Assembly: GCA_964058845.1 (NCBI GenBank)
Contig: CAXKVR010000003.1
Span: forward strand, 248,001-312,000
Source: Carex sylvatica
Taxonomy: Eukaryota; Streptophyta; Magnoliopsida; Poales; Cyperaceae
Length of the DNA: 64,000 nt
Reading direction: 5' to 3'
Each line of letters opens with the position of its first letter. Position 1 is the first letter of the stretch. Shown piece after piece: positions 22,849 to 34,777 of this stretch. A model generated the notes under the pieces. It ran no database searches and was not told the DNA's origin. It was given only the letters and a program-made list of their open reading frames with translations. The translations under genes and the position numbers were made by a program.

Positions 22849-25471
22849 ATGGCTTCGGAAGGAGACGAAGTGGTGGTAACCGTCCGATTCGTCGGTCCCT
22901 ACCGCCCCGCCTCTCTTCCTCTTCCTCCTGTCATTAAGGTCTCTCTCCCTCTCTGTCTCTCTTTAACTCGATCAGTATTTGTTTTGCACACTTTTTTTGA
23001 TAAAATATACCTTAATTTAAGAAAGATTCCATAGCGAACTGTTGAATTGGGTAACAATGCCTGGGCCTATGGAGCATTTGAGGTGAATTTACTTATATTC
23101 TTGCCGGAAAGCCTAGTTAAAGCATTTAGAGAACTGAATGTGTGGTTCAGTCAGAATGGAGACACATATTTAGTTAAAATCAACTGGAAATTAACAATGT
23201 ACCTAACATTATGTTGATTTGGGGTAAATATGTAATTTTTATCTAAATAACGGCAACGGAGTTCTAATTACTGTATAATATGTTGGGGTTAAATCTAGAA
23301 ATGCGGAATACCGGCACACCCCGTACCAACTACAAGAAACCCGCAATAGACCCAATAAACCGTATACCAACAAGTACCGAGAAATTAGAGATTAATGAAA
23401 CATTGCATACAACCAAACCACCAACAATGGAGAAAAGATGTTACCGCGGGAAAGATCAAGTCCAACAAGCATAAAGAGAAAGCAAACACAGAGATAAGGT
23501 GGTTCGGTCGAGCATACTCCACCGGGAGGCACATGACCAACAAACTTCACTATTAAACAAGAGATTACAAGAAGTAAATATGTAATTTTTATCTAAATAA
23601 TGGCAACGGAGTTCTAATTACTGTATAATATAACAAGTGAGAGATGAATCAACCAGATACAAAAGGTCTCAGATTGTCGGATAAGAATGGGCACTCTTAA
23701 TAATCTGTCGTATGACACAGGTGGGAGAATTGAGGAGAAGGATAGCATTATCAAGAGATTTACCATCTGATCGGTTAAAGCTGGTTCTTCGTGGAAAGAC
23801 TCTGCATGATAAACAGAGTGCTGATAGCATTGAAGATGCCACTATTAGGCTCTCCCATGGTGGTATGGAAAAATAGCTTTTCTTTTACTGTTGGCGATAC
23901 ATAACATTGCATAAGATTGACCAACTTATTAGAGGTTATTGTGTAATAAAGGCTTGCTATGAATGATTCAGCTATATGTACCCCAGTGATTAAAATAAAA
24001 AAAATCTTATCATTTCTAGTTTGTTAAATTATTTATTTACACTTATTCTTTATTGATTTATCTTTTTCTCTTTGGAGTTGAGACTGTTTGATGGTAGCTG
24101 TCATGCCCACTCAACCTGCTAAGCATCTACACGATGACCATTCTGATGATGAAGATGAAGAATTGGTGGGTAAATTTTTAATTTGTTCCATGTGTTTTGA
24201 CCCAATATTCAAATTCATCCCTGATTTTTTAAGTTTGCATCCTACTCTTCTGGAAAGGAAAAGTTCAGGATAAAGCTAGATATATCTACGAGGTTTTTCA
24301 AAAAAAAAAAAAAATTATACAATTATTAAACTTTGAGGGATGAATTTAATATTAGACATACTAATGGCTGGCTTTGTAGTTTGCCTTTCTTATTTCAGTC
24401 AGAAGGATAAACTTTTAAACTTTGTTAAATTTTATAGAAATTTGTAGTTCCTCAAACAGCAGGTCCGTGGAAAAGGAAAGTTTTCACATTTCTCAGCCAC
24501 AAATTGAGAATTCCAGGTACGTCACACACACATGTTAATATGTATTACTCATTCTAAGGAGAGAAAAAAAAAGCATATGATTGGAAATTAGTTGTATTTG
24601 AATAATTTTGTGCTTAATTTTTATATGAATAGATATAGTGCTGATGGTAATGTTCTCTATGGGCCTGAAGGCATGGGCGTTCATCATTCTTTGGTTTTTA
24701 TTAGCGCCTATTGCTCAGAAATTGGATCTTGGGCCTATATATGTAAGTGACCTCCATCATTTACCAATTTTCTATTTTAATTGGTGTATGAATGTACGTG
24801 CCATACATTTACCAGCCTGTTAGATGCTGATTAATTGTATCATCAACTACACATTCTGTGTATGTGGTAATAGTCATCTTTTTGTAATGAGTTCATAGAA
24901 TAAAATGAACTCAAAATTAACTTTGACTAGATACTAGTTCAATGATAAAATTGGCCCTTCTATATTAAATGCAGATAATAGGTACTGGCTTTCTTCTCAT
25001 ACTTTTGAATCTTGGGAGGAGACAGCAGGGTGAGCTTAGGTATGCGCTCCATTTAGTACGTTCTTATATACTTTTTATCTACACCTGCATGTGCAACACA
25101 AGTTTATGAAGTTCTGGGTATTTCTTTTATAAGAGTATATTGCCTCTGTTACCCTGCCTCTGTCAACTCTGCATGAGATGCACCTCTCTGCTTGTTACTA
25201 GTGCATTTGTTTTGTACCAGCATAGTTGCCTGTTAAGAGCCCTATACAAAATGCTGGAAGAAAAACAGAAGCTTGAAATAAAATAAAATTGTTTGTCTGG
25301 TATCCCAGTTTGCACTTAAAAGCAGAATATTAATCATAGTGCTACTTTAATAGTTTGATTTGGTGTTATTTTTTCAGCGCATATTCAATATTTAATGAAG
25401 ATTTTAGAGAGCTTCCTGGCACACTGAATGCAGAACGTTTGGATAGAGATATTCGTGCAGGTCAATTGTAA
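22849..25471 (+). CDS. Ubiquitin-like plus SAYSvFN domain membrane protein
   Basis: Seven coding exons: 22849-22938, 23721-23862, 24083-24165, 24438-24516, 24633-24742, 24975-25039 and 25378-25471. All introns are GT-AG with frames preserved, giving 220 residues. Residues about 7-84 form a ubiquitin-like fold (VVVTVRFV, LRRRIALS, LKLVLRGKTL). An acidic linker (DDHSDDEDEE) follows. Two hydrophobic segments lie at about 133-159 and 165-181, then the SAYSIFN signature at 190-196, ELPGT, and a charged tail. SAYSvFN proteins (PF10260) are conserved from plants to animals. The human member SAYSD1 is an ER membrane protein reported to engage UFMylated, translocon-bound ribosomes, so an ER quality-control role is inferred here. 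Intron 1 carries a copia LTR fragment, and a hairpin MITE follows the stop codon. The start is the first ATG in frame with the domain. Confidence 0.93.
23224..23630. repeat. 57-bp direct repeats flanking an insertion in intron 1
   Basis: The 57-bp segments 23224-23280 and 23574-23630 differ at one base and are exactly 350 bp apart. Both include CAACGGAGTTCTAATTACTG. They bracket the copia LTR fragment at 23281-23573. Confidence 0.9.
23281..23573 (-). mobile_element. Copia-type LTR fragment in intron 1
   Basis: Read on the minus strand, the segment has the order seen in plant copia LTR 3' halves. A block with CGACCGAACCACC and a CTCTGTGTTTGC motif is followed by a terminal stretch ending ACCCCAACA, so the LTR 3' end falls at 23281. 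The 5' part is missing. It is flanked by 57-bp direct repeats instead of a 5-bp TSD. Confidence 0.65.
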
Positions 25472-25514
25472 TCCCCCACCCCCAACCAAAAAAAAAAAAG
25501 AGAAATAAATTAAA

Positions 25515-25876
25515 GGGTAAATTTCATTGGAGGTCACTAAACTTTGTACTTTGTCACGAATTGGTCACTTAACTTTGATTTGTTCCAATTAAGTCACTCA
25601 ACTTTTCATTTGTCTCAAATTGGTCACTCTATAACTTTTCTATCAAAATCGCTAACGGAATATGCCCATTCCGTCCAAAACACTAACGGAATATGCTCAT
25701 GCCGTTCAAAATTCTAACGGAATGAGCATATTCCGTTAGCGATTTTGACGGAAAAGTTATAGAGTGACCAATTTGAGACAAATGAAAAGTTGAGTGACTT
25801 AATTGGAACAAATCAAAGTTGAGTGACCAATTCGTAACAAAGTACAAAGTTGAGTGACCTCTGGAGAAATTTACTC
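25515..25876. mobile_element. Hairpin MITE, Mutator-like, just after the gene 1 stop codon
   Basis: The arms of about 150 bp are near-perfect inverted copies (GGTCACTCAACTTTGTACTT-type sequence), joined by a loop with AACGGAATATGC repeats. The perfect 9-bp TSD TAAATTAAA lies at 25506-25514 and 25877-25885. It begins 43 bp downstream of the TAA of the Ubl-SAYSvFN gene, so it probably lies in that gene's 3' UTR and would be transcribed as a stem-loop. Confidence 0.92.
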
Positions 25877-25885
25877 TAAATTAAA

Positions 25886-28800
25886 ATATTTATATAAAAT
25901 AAAACAATTTTGTGCAGAGTGCTGTGGATATGTACTTTAGAAATTTAAAAGACAAAAATGGTTTCTTGTGAAGCACTAATTAACTAAAATGCACCAGATT
26001 ACTAAAATAGTGAGAGAAGCTTTGCTGGCTATAGGTAGCCAGTACAAATAGAAGCATTACATGTTAGGCTAAAGTTCTGTAAAAGGTTGTCGCTGGCCCC
26101 TCTTTTGGAAATTTTAATGCATGGACCCACAAACAGTAAATGGCAGTTAAAAGCTGGTCACCTCTTACTGTTTTTTTACGTCTCAGATTAATTCTTTTCT
26201 AAAGACTAAATCTCGAGTGTGGAATTAGACTGATTGACTTTATTGAATGCTCAGCAAATTATATTTCTGTATATAATAAAGCTCAGTCGGCCAAAAAAAT
26301 AAATAAATCAAAATGAGTCTGCATATGGTGATAATTTGCCTCTCATTCAAAGACGTGTATGGTTGAATAGAGTCCATAAATCTGTATTTGGTTTTGTTTT
26401 TGTACGGTACGTACTATACGTATCACAGTGCTTAGTTTCTGGGGTTTGCCTCTTCCAGTTATGTGCCATTTTTACGGAATACAATAAAAAATCTAGATTT
26501 ATTTTTATTAATTTTCTTGTACCTGGTATATATCTGTGTTTTTTCACATGTACCATTAGAGATGTGTTGTGTAGCAAGTAGCTTCTTTTTTTCCAGTTAA
26601 TGCAGCACTAAATTATCTGTCAGTGCTGCATCTAAATGCTTTACAATCTCTGGGTTATTTATCTGTTGCATAGCTCAGATTAGAGCTATAATTTTTTTTT
26701 ATGAATGCTTTAATCACTCTACAACACAGTGCAGTACAGTGCATATGATCCACTGTACATTTCGTCTAAGATAACTGCCTAATCAGAATTGGGGGAGATG
26801 GAGACGGGGGATGGAAATCATTATCCCTATTCCTATAATTGAACTTGAAGATCTAAAAGCAGTGCTTGGCGATATGTGAGAGCGTGATAGGAGCCGCGAA
26901 GGATTAATGTGTGGTCGTAATTTTATATCCGAGACTCGGTGAAAACTGGACCCCCTCGGAATATCCCTTTTGTGGATGCGGTTCATGCAAAGCTCACACT
27001 CTTCTGCAATCCTCTCAATTTACAATTTCTCCTAATTTGTTAATTTAAAACAATTTCACTATTAGTATGCTAAACGTCATACAAATCGCAGTTTTGAAAA
27101 TCACACAGAATAATATTCACAGCTATGCAGCTTCTGTGAAGCTTTCAAAAAAGAAAATAATATTCAATGTTTTAACCTTTGTATTTTTGCAAACAATGAA
27201 TTTGTGTAGTGCCATTACTATAATGATTATAATATTTTGGCCTACGCAGATAATCATAACAGAGTCTAAAAGCAGATAATCATTATTGTAATGATTAGAA
27301 TATAATTAAATTATAACAGAGGATAAAAGTAGACTACAAGCAGATAATCATTATTGTAATGATTAGAATATAATTAAATTATAACAGAGGATAAAAGTAG
27401 ACTATAGTTACGGAATAAAGTCTTGAATGGAGGTAAAGAGAAAAAAATAGCGTTGTTGTTGCCGGCGAAAAAGATAATAAATTAGAAATCGAATCGTATT
27501 ATCATTTATCTCACAACTGTGACTGAAATGAATATGAGATAATTATATAACAACTTCTATTTTAAGCAGTAAAGTCAGAGTCGGTTGAGATAAATTTCAA
27601 ATTCGGATACATCTAGATATCCGCTCCGTTTACACCTTCATGAAACTATCCATATCTGTATCCATCATTACTTCACCATACCATATATAGAAATATCCGG
27701 ATTTGTATCTGAAATTATCCGTATCCTTTTAATCCGGATCCGTTTACACCCCTAACTATATTCCATTATAACTATTTTTATATTTTCTTCTACGTTGAGA
27801 AGCTGTAAATATAATCATAAAGCTAAAAGAAAATGTGTAAATATATTCGTTTACCAATATAGAAATATAGCATACTTATTATGCATCGTTTAGTGCATTA
27901 AAAATCAATTATAAATTGATTAAACGAAAAAGCACCTCAAGTTCGAGAGCATACAGTAACATAGTTTTCTATAAGTATTTAGAAATCAAATCCATCAAAG
28001 AACAGATTGAAGTGTGAAAACCAAGTGTGAATGCATATAATTTTGTATAAAAAAAATAACAAAGAATTTAAATTCCAGAGGATTCTAGAGATTTCGAACA
28101 AATAGATGGATCATTTAAAAATGCGGGGAGAAATGCCTCTCGCCTTCATACAAAATCGTGGTCCCTTTAACCAATTTTGGTGCTCCTAATTTTTTTTGCC
28201 CTTTATTTGTTTTGTCTTCCTGCTGAGGGGCTACCGAAAGATGAAATGGAGCTTGTTCTTTTTTATTTTTTCATTTTTCTTTGGTCTCTTTTCTCTAGAC
28301 AAATTTAGTATGTGACACGCCGTGACGTAACATGACAAATACGTCGTAATTTGATTACGTGATGTGACGTGGCTTAACTAATTTTTTTTCACATGACGTG
28401 ACATGAGTAATTATCATTACAAATTTTAAAATTTAAAAGAATACACTGCACAAAAGAATAGACTGTGGATGTTACAATGCTAAGAGAGAGTCTTTGTTTC
28501 AAATCTATTTTAATTTTGATGTAATTTTTATTTTTTGTTTTAAAGCTGACAGCCAGTATTTTTTTTTTTTTTAATTGTTGCATCTATTTGAACAGGTTTT
28601 TTTGAAAATAAAAGAAATTCCTAAAACTTGCCAGCATATATCTTTAGTAGAAATTGTGGATTAAATTGTGAGTGATTGCATGCTACCACATGATTCTCTT
28701 AATCAATGTTATGTTTATTGTAGGCACATGGTAATGGTACATGCAATTCTGTCAAATGAATTATGTTGTTCTTGCTTCGATCGTCTAACAGAAAACCTTT

Positions 28801-29186
28801 CTTTCTTTGACGGATTTCAATTTCTTATGAACTGTTTGGATGCGCCACACCATTATGAGCATCAGTACCCGCCGCAACTAATCTGGATTACTGTGGATCA
28901 AGTGGGGCCACATAATGGACTTGGCAAGAAAGAAGATATTTAAACCGTTCAAGCTGAATATATTGGTTTTGATTTTTGAAGCAATTGTTTTCTCATTATC
29001 CATGAGAAAACGATCTGCTCTGCTTCTCTTTCGTTCAAAACGAACCCATATTGATCATTTTCATTTTCATTTTCTCGAAGCTCGATCGTTGTACTAATCA
29101 TTTCATATCAATAAATTTGTATTGCAAAGTCAACTAGTCAATGAACTCAAAACCAAAGGATGCCTAAATTTTGAATACAAATAGCT
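25886..29186. other. Intergenic DNA with a 68-bp duplication
   Basis: No gene was recognised. About 26780-26990 is GC-richer and partly repetitive (GGGGGAGATGGAGACGGGGG), possibly a decayed element. About 27600-27770 matches the decayed repeat at 19240-19580. About 28310-28420 is rich in GTGACGTGACATGA-type words, as is 53960-54600. The reading frame at 28668-28943 has no recognised domain. Confidence 0.4.
27271..27406. repeat. 68-bp tandem duplication
   Basis: Two nearly identical 68-bp units start at 27271 and 27339. Each contains AGCAGATAATCATTATTGTA and GAGGATAAAAGTAGACTA. Confidence 0.9.
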
Positions 29187-29187
29187 A

Positions 29188-29609
29188 GAGGTATTCATTG
29201 GTTCGGTTCGGTTGGAATATAACTGAACCAAACTGATTTGGCATTGCAATCGAACCGAACTGAACCAAAATTTTATTTCGGTTTGTTCAATTTGTTCGGT
29301 TCAAATCGAAATATATTATTCTTTTTATTTAAAACAATTGATTTATAATAAATCAAAGTATTTAAAGCAATTAATTAAGAAATAAATCGGGGTTTTAACA
29401 AATATACCGGGGCGGTCCGAACCAAATTCATAATATATAAAAGCTCGGTTGGTTCAGTTATTTTGGTTTTGAAAATTTTCAAACCAAAGTTATAATTCAG
29501 TTTTAAAAAGCAAACCAAACTGAACCATTAAATTAAAAAAACCGAACCGTTTGATTCAAATTAATTCGATTCGGTTCAAAACCGATTAAACCGAACCCAA
29601 TGAACACCC
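29188..29609. mobile_element. Palindromic TTCGGTTCGG MITE
   Basis: The left end, GGTATTCATTGGTTCGGTTC, mirrors the right end, where ACCGAACCCAATGAACACC occurs on the plus strand. The interior repeats CGGTTCAA and GAACCGAAC words in both orientations. A CTA lies at both edges. No coding region. Confidence 0.65.
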
Positions 29610-29954
29610 CTACAAAGTTGTAGCACCACATATATGTACAGAAAATGACCTAATTTGAAGGTCTTTTCAGATACTTGAAAAGTAACAAGGAAGTCCCTAT
29701 CACAAGTTATTTAGTCTATCATGGATATCTTGTACTGAGTGGTCACGGATAATATTGATTTTTTTATTTCCAAACTAATTTAATTAATTCATCGGATAAT
29801 TACGCTAAGTTATTCAAAAGCTACGTTTAAGGACTCCGATAATTACAGAATCATAAGCTCATTAATTTTTAGGGATATATATATGTCACCATTTTTGTCA
29901 TGCCGCCAAAATGTCAACAAAATGAGATCATATAAGATATATTGAGTACAACTA

Positions 29955-30331
29955 GGATGTTCTAAGTACACCGAGTTCTTTGTGAATTTAATTTTAAAAT
30001 TTATTGGATTGAATTCAAACAACGAATTCGAACGGTTGAATTTTACCTATTTTAGTGATGTACCACATTCGAAAATTTTAAAATTTTAAAATTAATTTTG
30101 TATAGTAGTAAAAAAAGTTCAAAAAATTAATGCATTAAAATTAATTTGCAAACCTTCTAACTTTGACTGCTTGACTTTATACTAAATTAATTTGAAAGTT
30201 AAAAATTTTCACATGTAGACGCATCACTCGAAAAGTAGATGAATTTCAACAGTTCAGATTTATAATTTGAAATCAAATCGATAGATTTTAGAGTTGAGTT
30301 CACAAAGAAGTTTGATGAACTTAAGAACACC
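29955..30331. mobile_element. 377-bp foldback MITE
   Basis: The left end (GATGTTCTAAG, then TTCTTTGTGAA) and the right end (TTCACAAAGAAG, then CTTAAGAACACC) are inverted copies, and complementarity continues inward through an ATTAATTTTGTATAGTA-type block. The flanks GTACAACTA and ATACTTCTA share six of nine bases, consistent with a decayed 9-bp TSD. About 35245-35420 is a half copy, and 53385-53660 is a more diverged relative. Confidence 0.75.
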
Positions 30332-31532
30332 ATACTTCTAATCCATTTAAGATATATCAATCACAAAAGAGAATGCTAATCACTTGGTAAGATTGATACT
30401 TTGCACAAGAAATTTGTAGGGAGAGATACCACATCACAAAATTAATTTAATCTTCTTATTTAATTGATCAAAATTCCGTATTCATTTTATTTTTAAATAT
30501 GACTTAATCGTGTTGTTCCCTTACGACATCAAATGACCTTTCAATTGTTAACAATGAAAAAATGAACTTTCAACAGTTACAATTTATTGTATAAATCATT
30601 ATATTGGACAATTCAAATATCTAATAGTGTAAATATAAATTCAGTATTAATTGTAGGTATAACAGCGTAACTATAAACATTATGTAAAAAATTGGTGCTA
30701 GGCTTGGGCACAGACGCAAGTGTGGTTTTGATGTTTTTTTTTATCTCTAAAATGCAACTACTATTTATTATTATAAGTAGAAAAATATTATTTGTTTTGT
30801 AAAAAAAAAGAATACAAGTTGTAAACTAGTTGGAGGACAAATTTAAAAGATTTTGCTTGGTATTCTTCTTTAGTACTTGCCAATTGCCATATATACTTTT
30901 GTACTCTTCTCTTGGTGCTAGCATTAATTAATATTAATTTTTCTACTCTTTTTTTTTGTAAATAATAAAAAGTATGGATTTGAATGCCAATTTATGCTCA
31001 AATGAATTATTCAGACACTAGTCGGCCGAAAAAAAGGCAAATGCAATTAAAATTTATGGGGATATGGAATATGGTTTGCACACATAATTGTCAGTGTTGT
31101 ATTCATGTTTGAGCTTGACATCCCCATATGGTCCAATTTTTGAGTGCAGACTCAGATTTTTGTTATTTTTCAGAGGATGGTGTTATAAAAAAAAAAAAAA
31201 AATCAAGACTATAAATAGTGATTATAACGCTATAACTTTTAAAATTTGAAAAAGCTATAGCACAATCATAGCTAGCTATTTAGAATCATAATAAAAGAAA
31301 AGCGGTCAATAGCATTATAGCTTTTGAGATCCTAAAAAGCTATAGCATAACTATTGCGTAGCTATTTAGAACCTTGAAAAAAAACACTATGGACATGGAA
31401 TAAGTTTGAACTTTATATTAATCAATCATCCTAATTATTTTGCTTGAAAAAAAATTGTATTAAACTTTAATTGAAATGAAAATTCTCAGAAACCCAACAT
31501 GCTTAATAAAATACTCAAACCAGTGCAATCCA
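30332..31532. other. AT-rich intergenic DNA
   Basis: No gene. About 31200-31380 has a duplicated GCTATAGCA(CA)ATC / TAGCTATTTAGAA word pair, probably half of a decayed element. Confidence 0.4.
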
Positions 31533-32499
31533 ATTTGTATAAACCGAAATTTTTATAAAAAAAACAACAAATTACAAAATCTACCATAGTTTCGATTGAA
31601 TTCTGAAAACTACCCAATTCAGTTATCAAATAACCGGATTTGGCCCTTCTTTCCGCTGACTGGGTGACTGGACTTGGAGAAATGGTCCGGTTATTCAATA
31701 ACCGGAAATCAGAAATATGTTCGGTGATTTACTAACTGGTTATAGGTCCGGTTATTGGATTACCGTAAGTTGGAGATTTTTTTTTTTATATAAAACAGAA
31801 ATTAAAAAAAATTATTTTTTGTATTGAAATATTAGAAATGTTGAATATATTTCTTTGAAAATAGATGAAATACAATATAATTTGATTTATTAGAAAGACT
31901 ACAACAAATAACTCGGATCAATATTTTTCATATCGGGTTTTTCGCAGCTGTAAGAAAAATTAATATATTTCTTTATGTGTTATTGAAAAAAAATCAATTT
32001 TTTTAATATTTCAATACAATTTTTTTAATTATATTGTATTTCATCTAATAAATTAAATTATATTGTATTTCATCTAATAAATTAAATTATATTGTATTTC
32101 ATCTAATAAATTAAATTATATTGTATTTCATCTAATAAATTAAATTATATTGTATTTCATCTATTTTAAAAAAAAATATTCAACATTTCTAATATTTCAA
32201 TACAATTTTTTTTTTAAATTTCTTTTTTATAAAAAAAGAGAGGCAAAATCTCCAACTTACGATAATCCAATAACCGGACCTATAACCGGTTAGTAAATCA
32301 CCGAACATATTCCCAATTTTCAGTTATTGAATAACCGGATCATTTCTCCAAGTCCGATCACCCAGTCAGCAGAAAGAAGGGCCAAATTTGGTTATTTGGT
32401 AACCGGATTGGGTAGATTTTGAAATTCAATCGAAACTGTGGTAGATTTCGTAATTTGTTATTTTTTTTTAGCATTTATAAAAATTTCGGTTGTATAAAT
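31533..32499. mobile_element. 967-bp foldback element with an internal tandem array
   Basis: The arms 31533-31870 and about 32160-32499 are inverted copies. They share GTATAAACCGAAATTTTTAT at the outer edge, then a block with TAACCGG and CACCCAGTCAGC words, then AATATTAGAAATGTTGAATAT. The centre contains four tandem 29-bp units. No TSD was recognised, so the exact ends are approximate. Confidence 0.8.
32029..32163. repeat. 29-bp tandem repeat, 4.7 copies
   Basis: Units start at 32029, 32058, 32087 and 32116, and a partial unit starts at 32145. Each contains TTGTATTTCATCTAATAAAT. They lie in the loop and inner right arm of the 31533-32499 foldback and look like tandem expansion of arm sequence. 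Confidence 0.92.
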
Positions 32500-33316
32500 G
32501 TAGATAGAAAATGTAGTTGAAAAACTTTTGCAAAAGTTTTGATGTGAAATGCTATTTTCTTTTTGCAATTTTTGCAATTGTAAGAGTGGAGATGTTCTTA
32601 GAATGTAAGATTATGAGTTAGCGTGTTTGTTCATATATCAAAAAGCACAGAAGAGAAAAATCAGAAGCTGATGATCTCATCAAATAAAGAAGAATGGGAT
32701 AAAAGATGTCGGTGAAGTGAAAGATATGGTAATTGATTTAGAGAAATAGGGACATGATAAGTGGTTGGTAAAGTGAAAAATATTTTTTAGAAACCATAAA
32801 TAAAAGAAAGTAGATTTTATTAAACCAATTTGATTGTTTTGTAAAAATCATAAGAATTGAGATGTTATTTCGGCCATTTTGGTCCCAGTCGTTTCCACAT
32901 ATTTAAAATTGTGAAAATACCTCGGACCGAAATGACATTTCAGTTCTTATGATTTTTGTAAAAAAAAAAGAAGAAGTACTATGTTGGTTTCATAAAATTC
33001 TTTTTTTTTTAATTATGGTTTATAAAAAAAAAATCTAAAGTGAACGATGTAGTAGTTGATTTACAGAGAATATTTTTTAGATGAAAGATGAGATTCAAAC
33101 TTCTCAATTTTATACATGTGCTTAATTTCATTTGATTTTTAAAAATACAACTTTTCATATGCAAAGAGTATTATCTTAACTTCTAAATCAAAGATAAATT
33201 TTTAGAGAGAATTTCAAAAACTCATGCATCCTCTTTATATAAGATCTTTGATTAAGATGAAATAATATGAGCTTCTTTTACTCATTATATTTGAGAAAAG
33301 AGTATGGTTAAAATCA

Positions 33317-33662
33317 CTATTAGTTTTGTAATTCAATCATATTCCATATTCTTATCTTCGTTTTAAAAGTCCAAACAATTGTCCAAACTGCTTAACATTA
33401 TATTCATATTAAAATATGGCTGGAGACCAAATTTTATATTTTTTTTGAAACTTTTTTAATTATTTTTTTAGACAAGTATGAAATCATTGTATTGGATGGT
33501 CCAGCACCATTTGCAATGATTTTGTATCTATCTAGATAAAATCCAAAAATATAAAATTTGATCTCCAAGCACATTTTAATATAAAATGTATGTTGAGAGA
33601 TTTGTATCGACTATTTAGACTTTAAAAACAGAGATACAAATATAGAGTATAATTGAAGCATA
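33317..33662. mobile_element. Foldback MITE related to the 1544 element
   Basis: The two arms are inverted and diverged. They share AAAAGTCCAAACA / TAAAGTCTAAATAGT and a GGAGA(C/T)CAAATTTTATATTTTT block that also occurs at 1544, 17930 and 20841. No clear TSD was found. Confidence 0.65.
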
Positions 33663-34536
33663 AAATTAACATTAAATTTTAACTCTATTATTGAGAAATT
33701 GTCTCTTTCTTCTGTGTCATCTTCAAGGACGGTATCATTTTAGTCCTTTTCCTTTGTACTTTATTTTTAGCAAATATCCTTTTCGGCCTTTTTTTTTATT
33801 TCATTTTTTTGAAAAAAAAATCTAAAACCACAACTTGTGTTTTACTCACTTATTGGGATATTTTCTCATATATTCATAAGTAATGTTCATGCCATACAAT
33901 TATTATATGAATTTATGTATAAAGATGTTCATATATTTGTACACACATCTAATATGCACGCTAAAACATTAATTGTACGATTCAATTTTAAATACCAAAA
34001 AACTTAAGTACTATTATAAGCAGGGGTTGGAGTCAAGTTTTCAGACAATGGAGGTCGAATATGAATGGGGTCAAGTATATAAAAAATTTCTACTATAAAT
34101 GGGAGTCAATTTCACACTGTCCATAATATTTTAGTTTAAACTATATGCAAATAGGGTCTAAATACAAAAAAAATGAAAATAAATAGGGTCAATTAATCCC
34201 CATTCATTGACTGTGTATTCACCTATGACTATAAGTATAAATTCCTGATTATAAAACTTTAGACGACGATAGTTCAAATTTAAACACTTAATTATACAAC
34301 TTTATATACCAGAAAATTTTAGCATAAGAACTAACTATATATAACTATATACACTAGCAATTCAAACACTACACAATTGAAATATAAAACACATGATAAT
34401 TCATGTGTTAGGGTTTAGCTTTACTTTTATAAGCTGTGCTCCATAGAACTACAATGTAGAGGGAAGGAACAGAAAAGAAGAAGAAGAAATTAATAATTTA
34501 TTATGTCTATATTCCAAATCAGTGACAAAACTCATA

Positions 34537-34777
34537 GGGTGTATTTGGGTGACACAGAAATAGCGTTAATCCAGGAATAACTGCTATTTTTGACTAGCTA
34601 TTATCAACACAACACGTTTGGGTGAAAAAAAATAATATAAAAATGATATTCTCAACAAAGAAATAGCTCGAGTTAGCTACTATTTCGCTATTCCTATAAA
34701 ATGTTGGGTTAGCGGCTCTTACGAACCCAAAAATAGCTGCTATTATGAGCTATTCCTTAATTCATCCAAACACATCC
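34537..34777. mobile_element. 241-bp MITE
   Basis: The ends GGGTGTATTTGGGTGA and TCATCCAAACACATCC are inverted copies with few mismatches, and AATAGCTGCTATT-like words recur in both halves. ATA flanks both sides. The terminal GTGTTTGG-type motif is common in hAT and Harbinger MITEs, so the superfamily is undecided. Confidence 0.7.

Noticed and set aside
28668..28943. 91-codon frame as a possible gene
   Set aside because: No recognised domain, no supporting splice structure, and composition like the intergenic background.
32029..32163. CRISPR-like regularly spaced repeat
   Set aside because: Units are directly adjacent with no spacers and lie in a plant foldback element; it is an ordinary tandem repeat.
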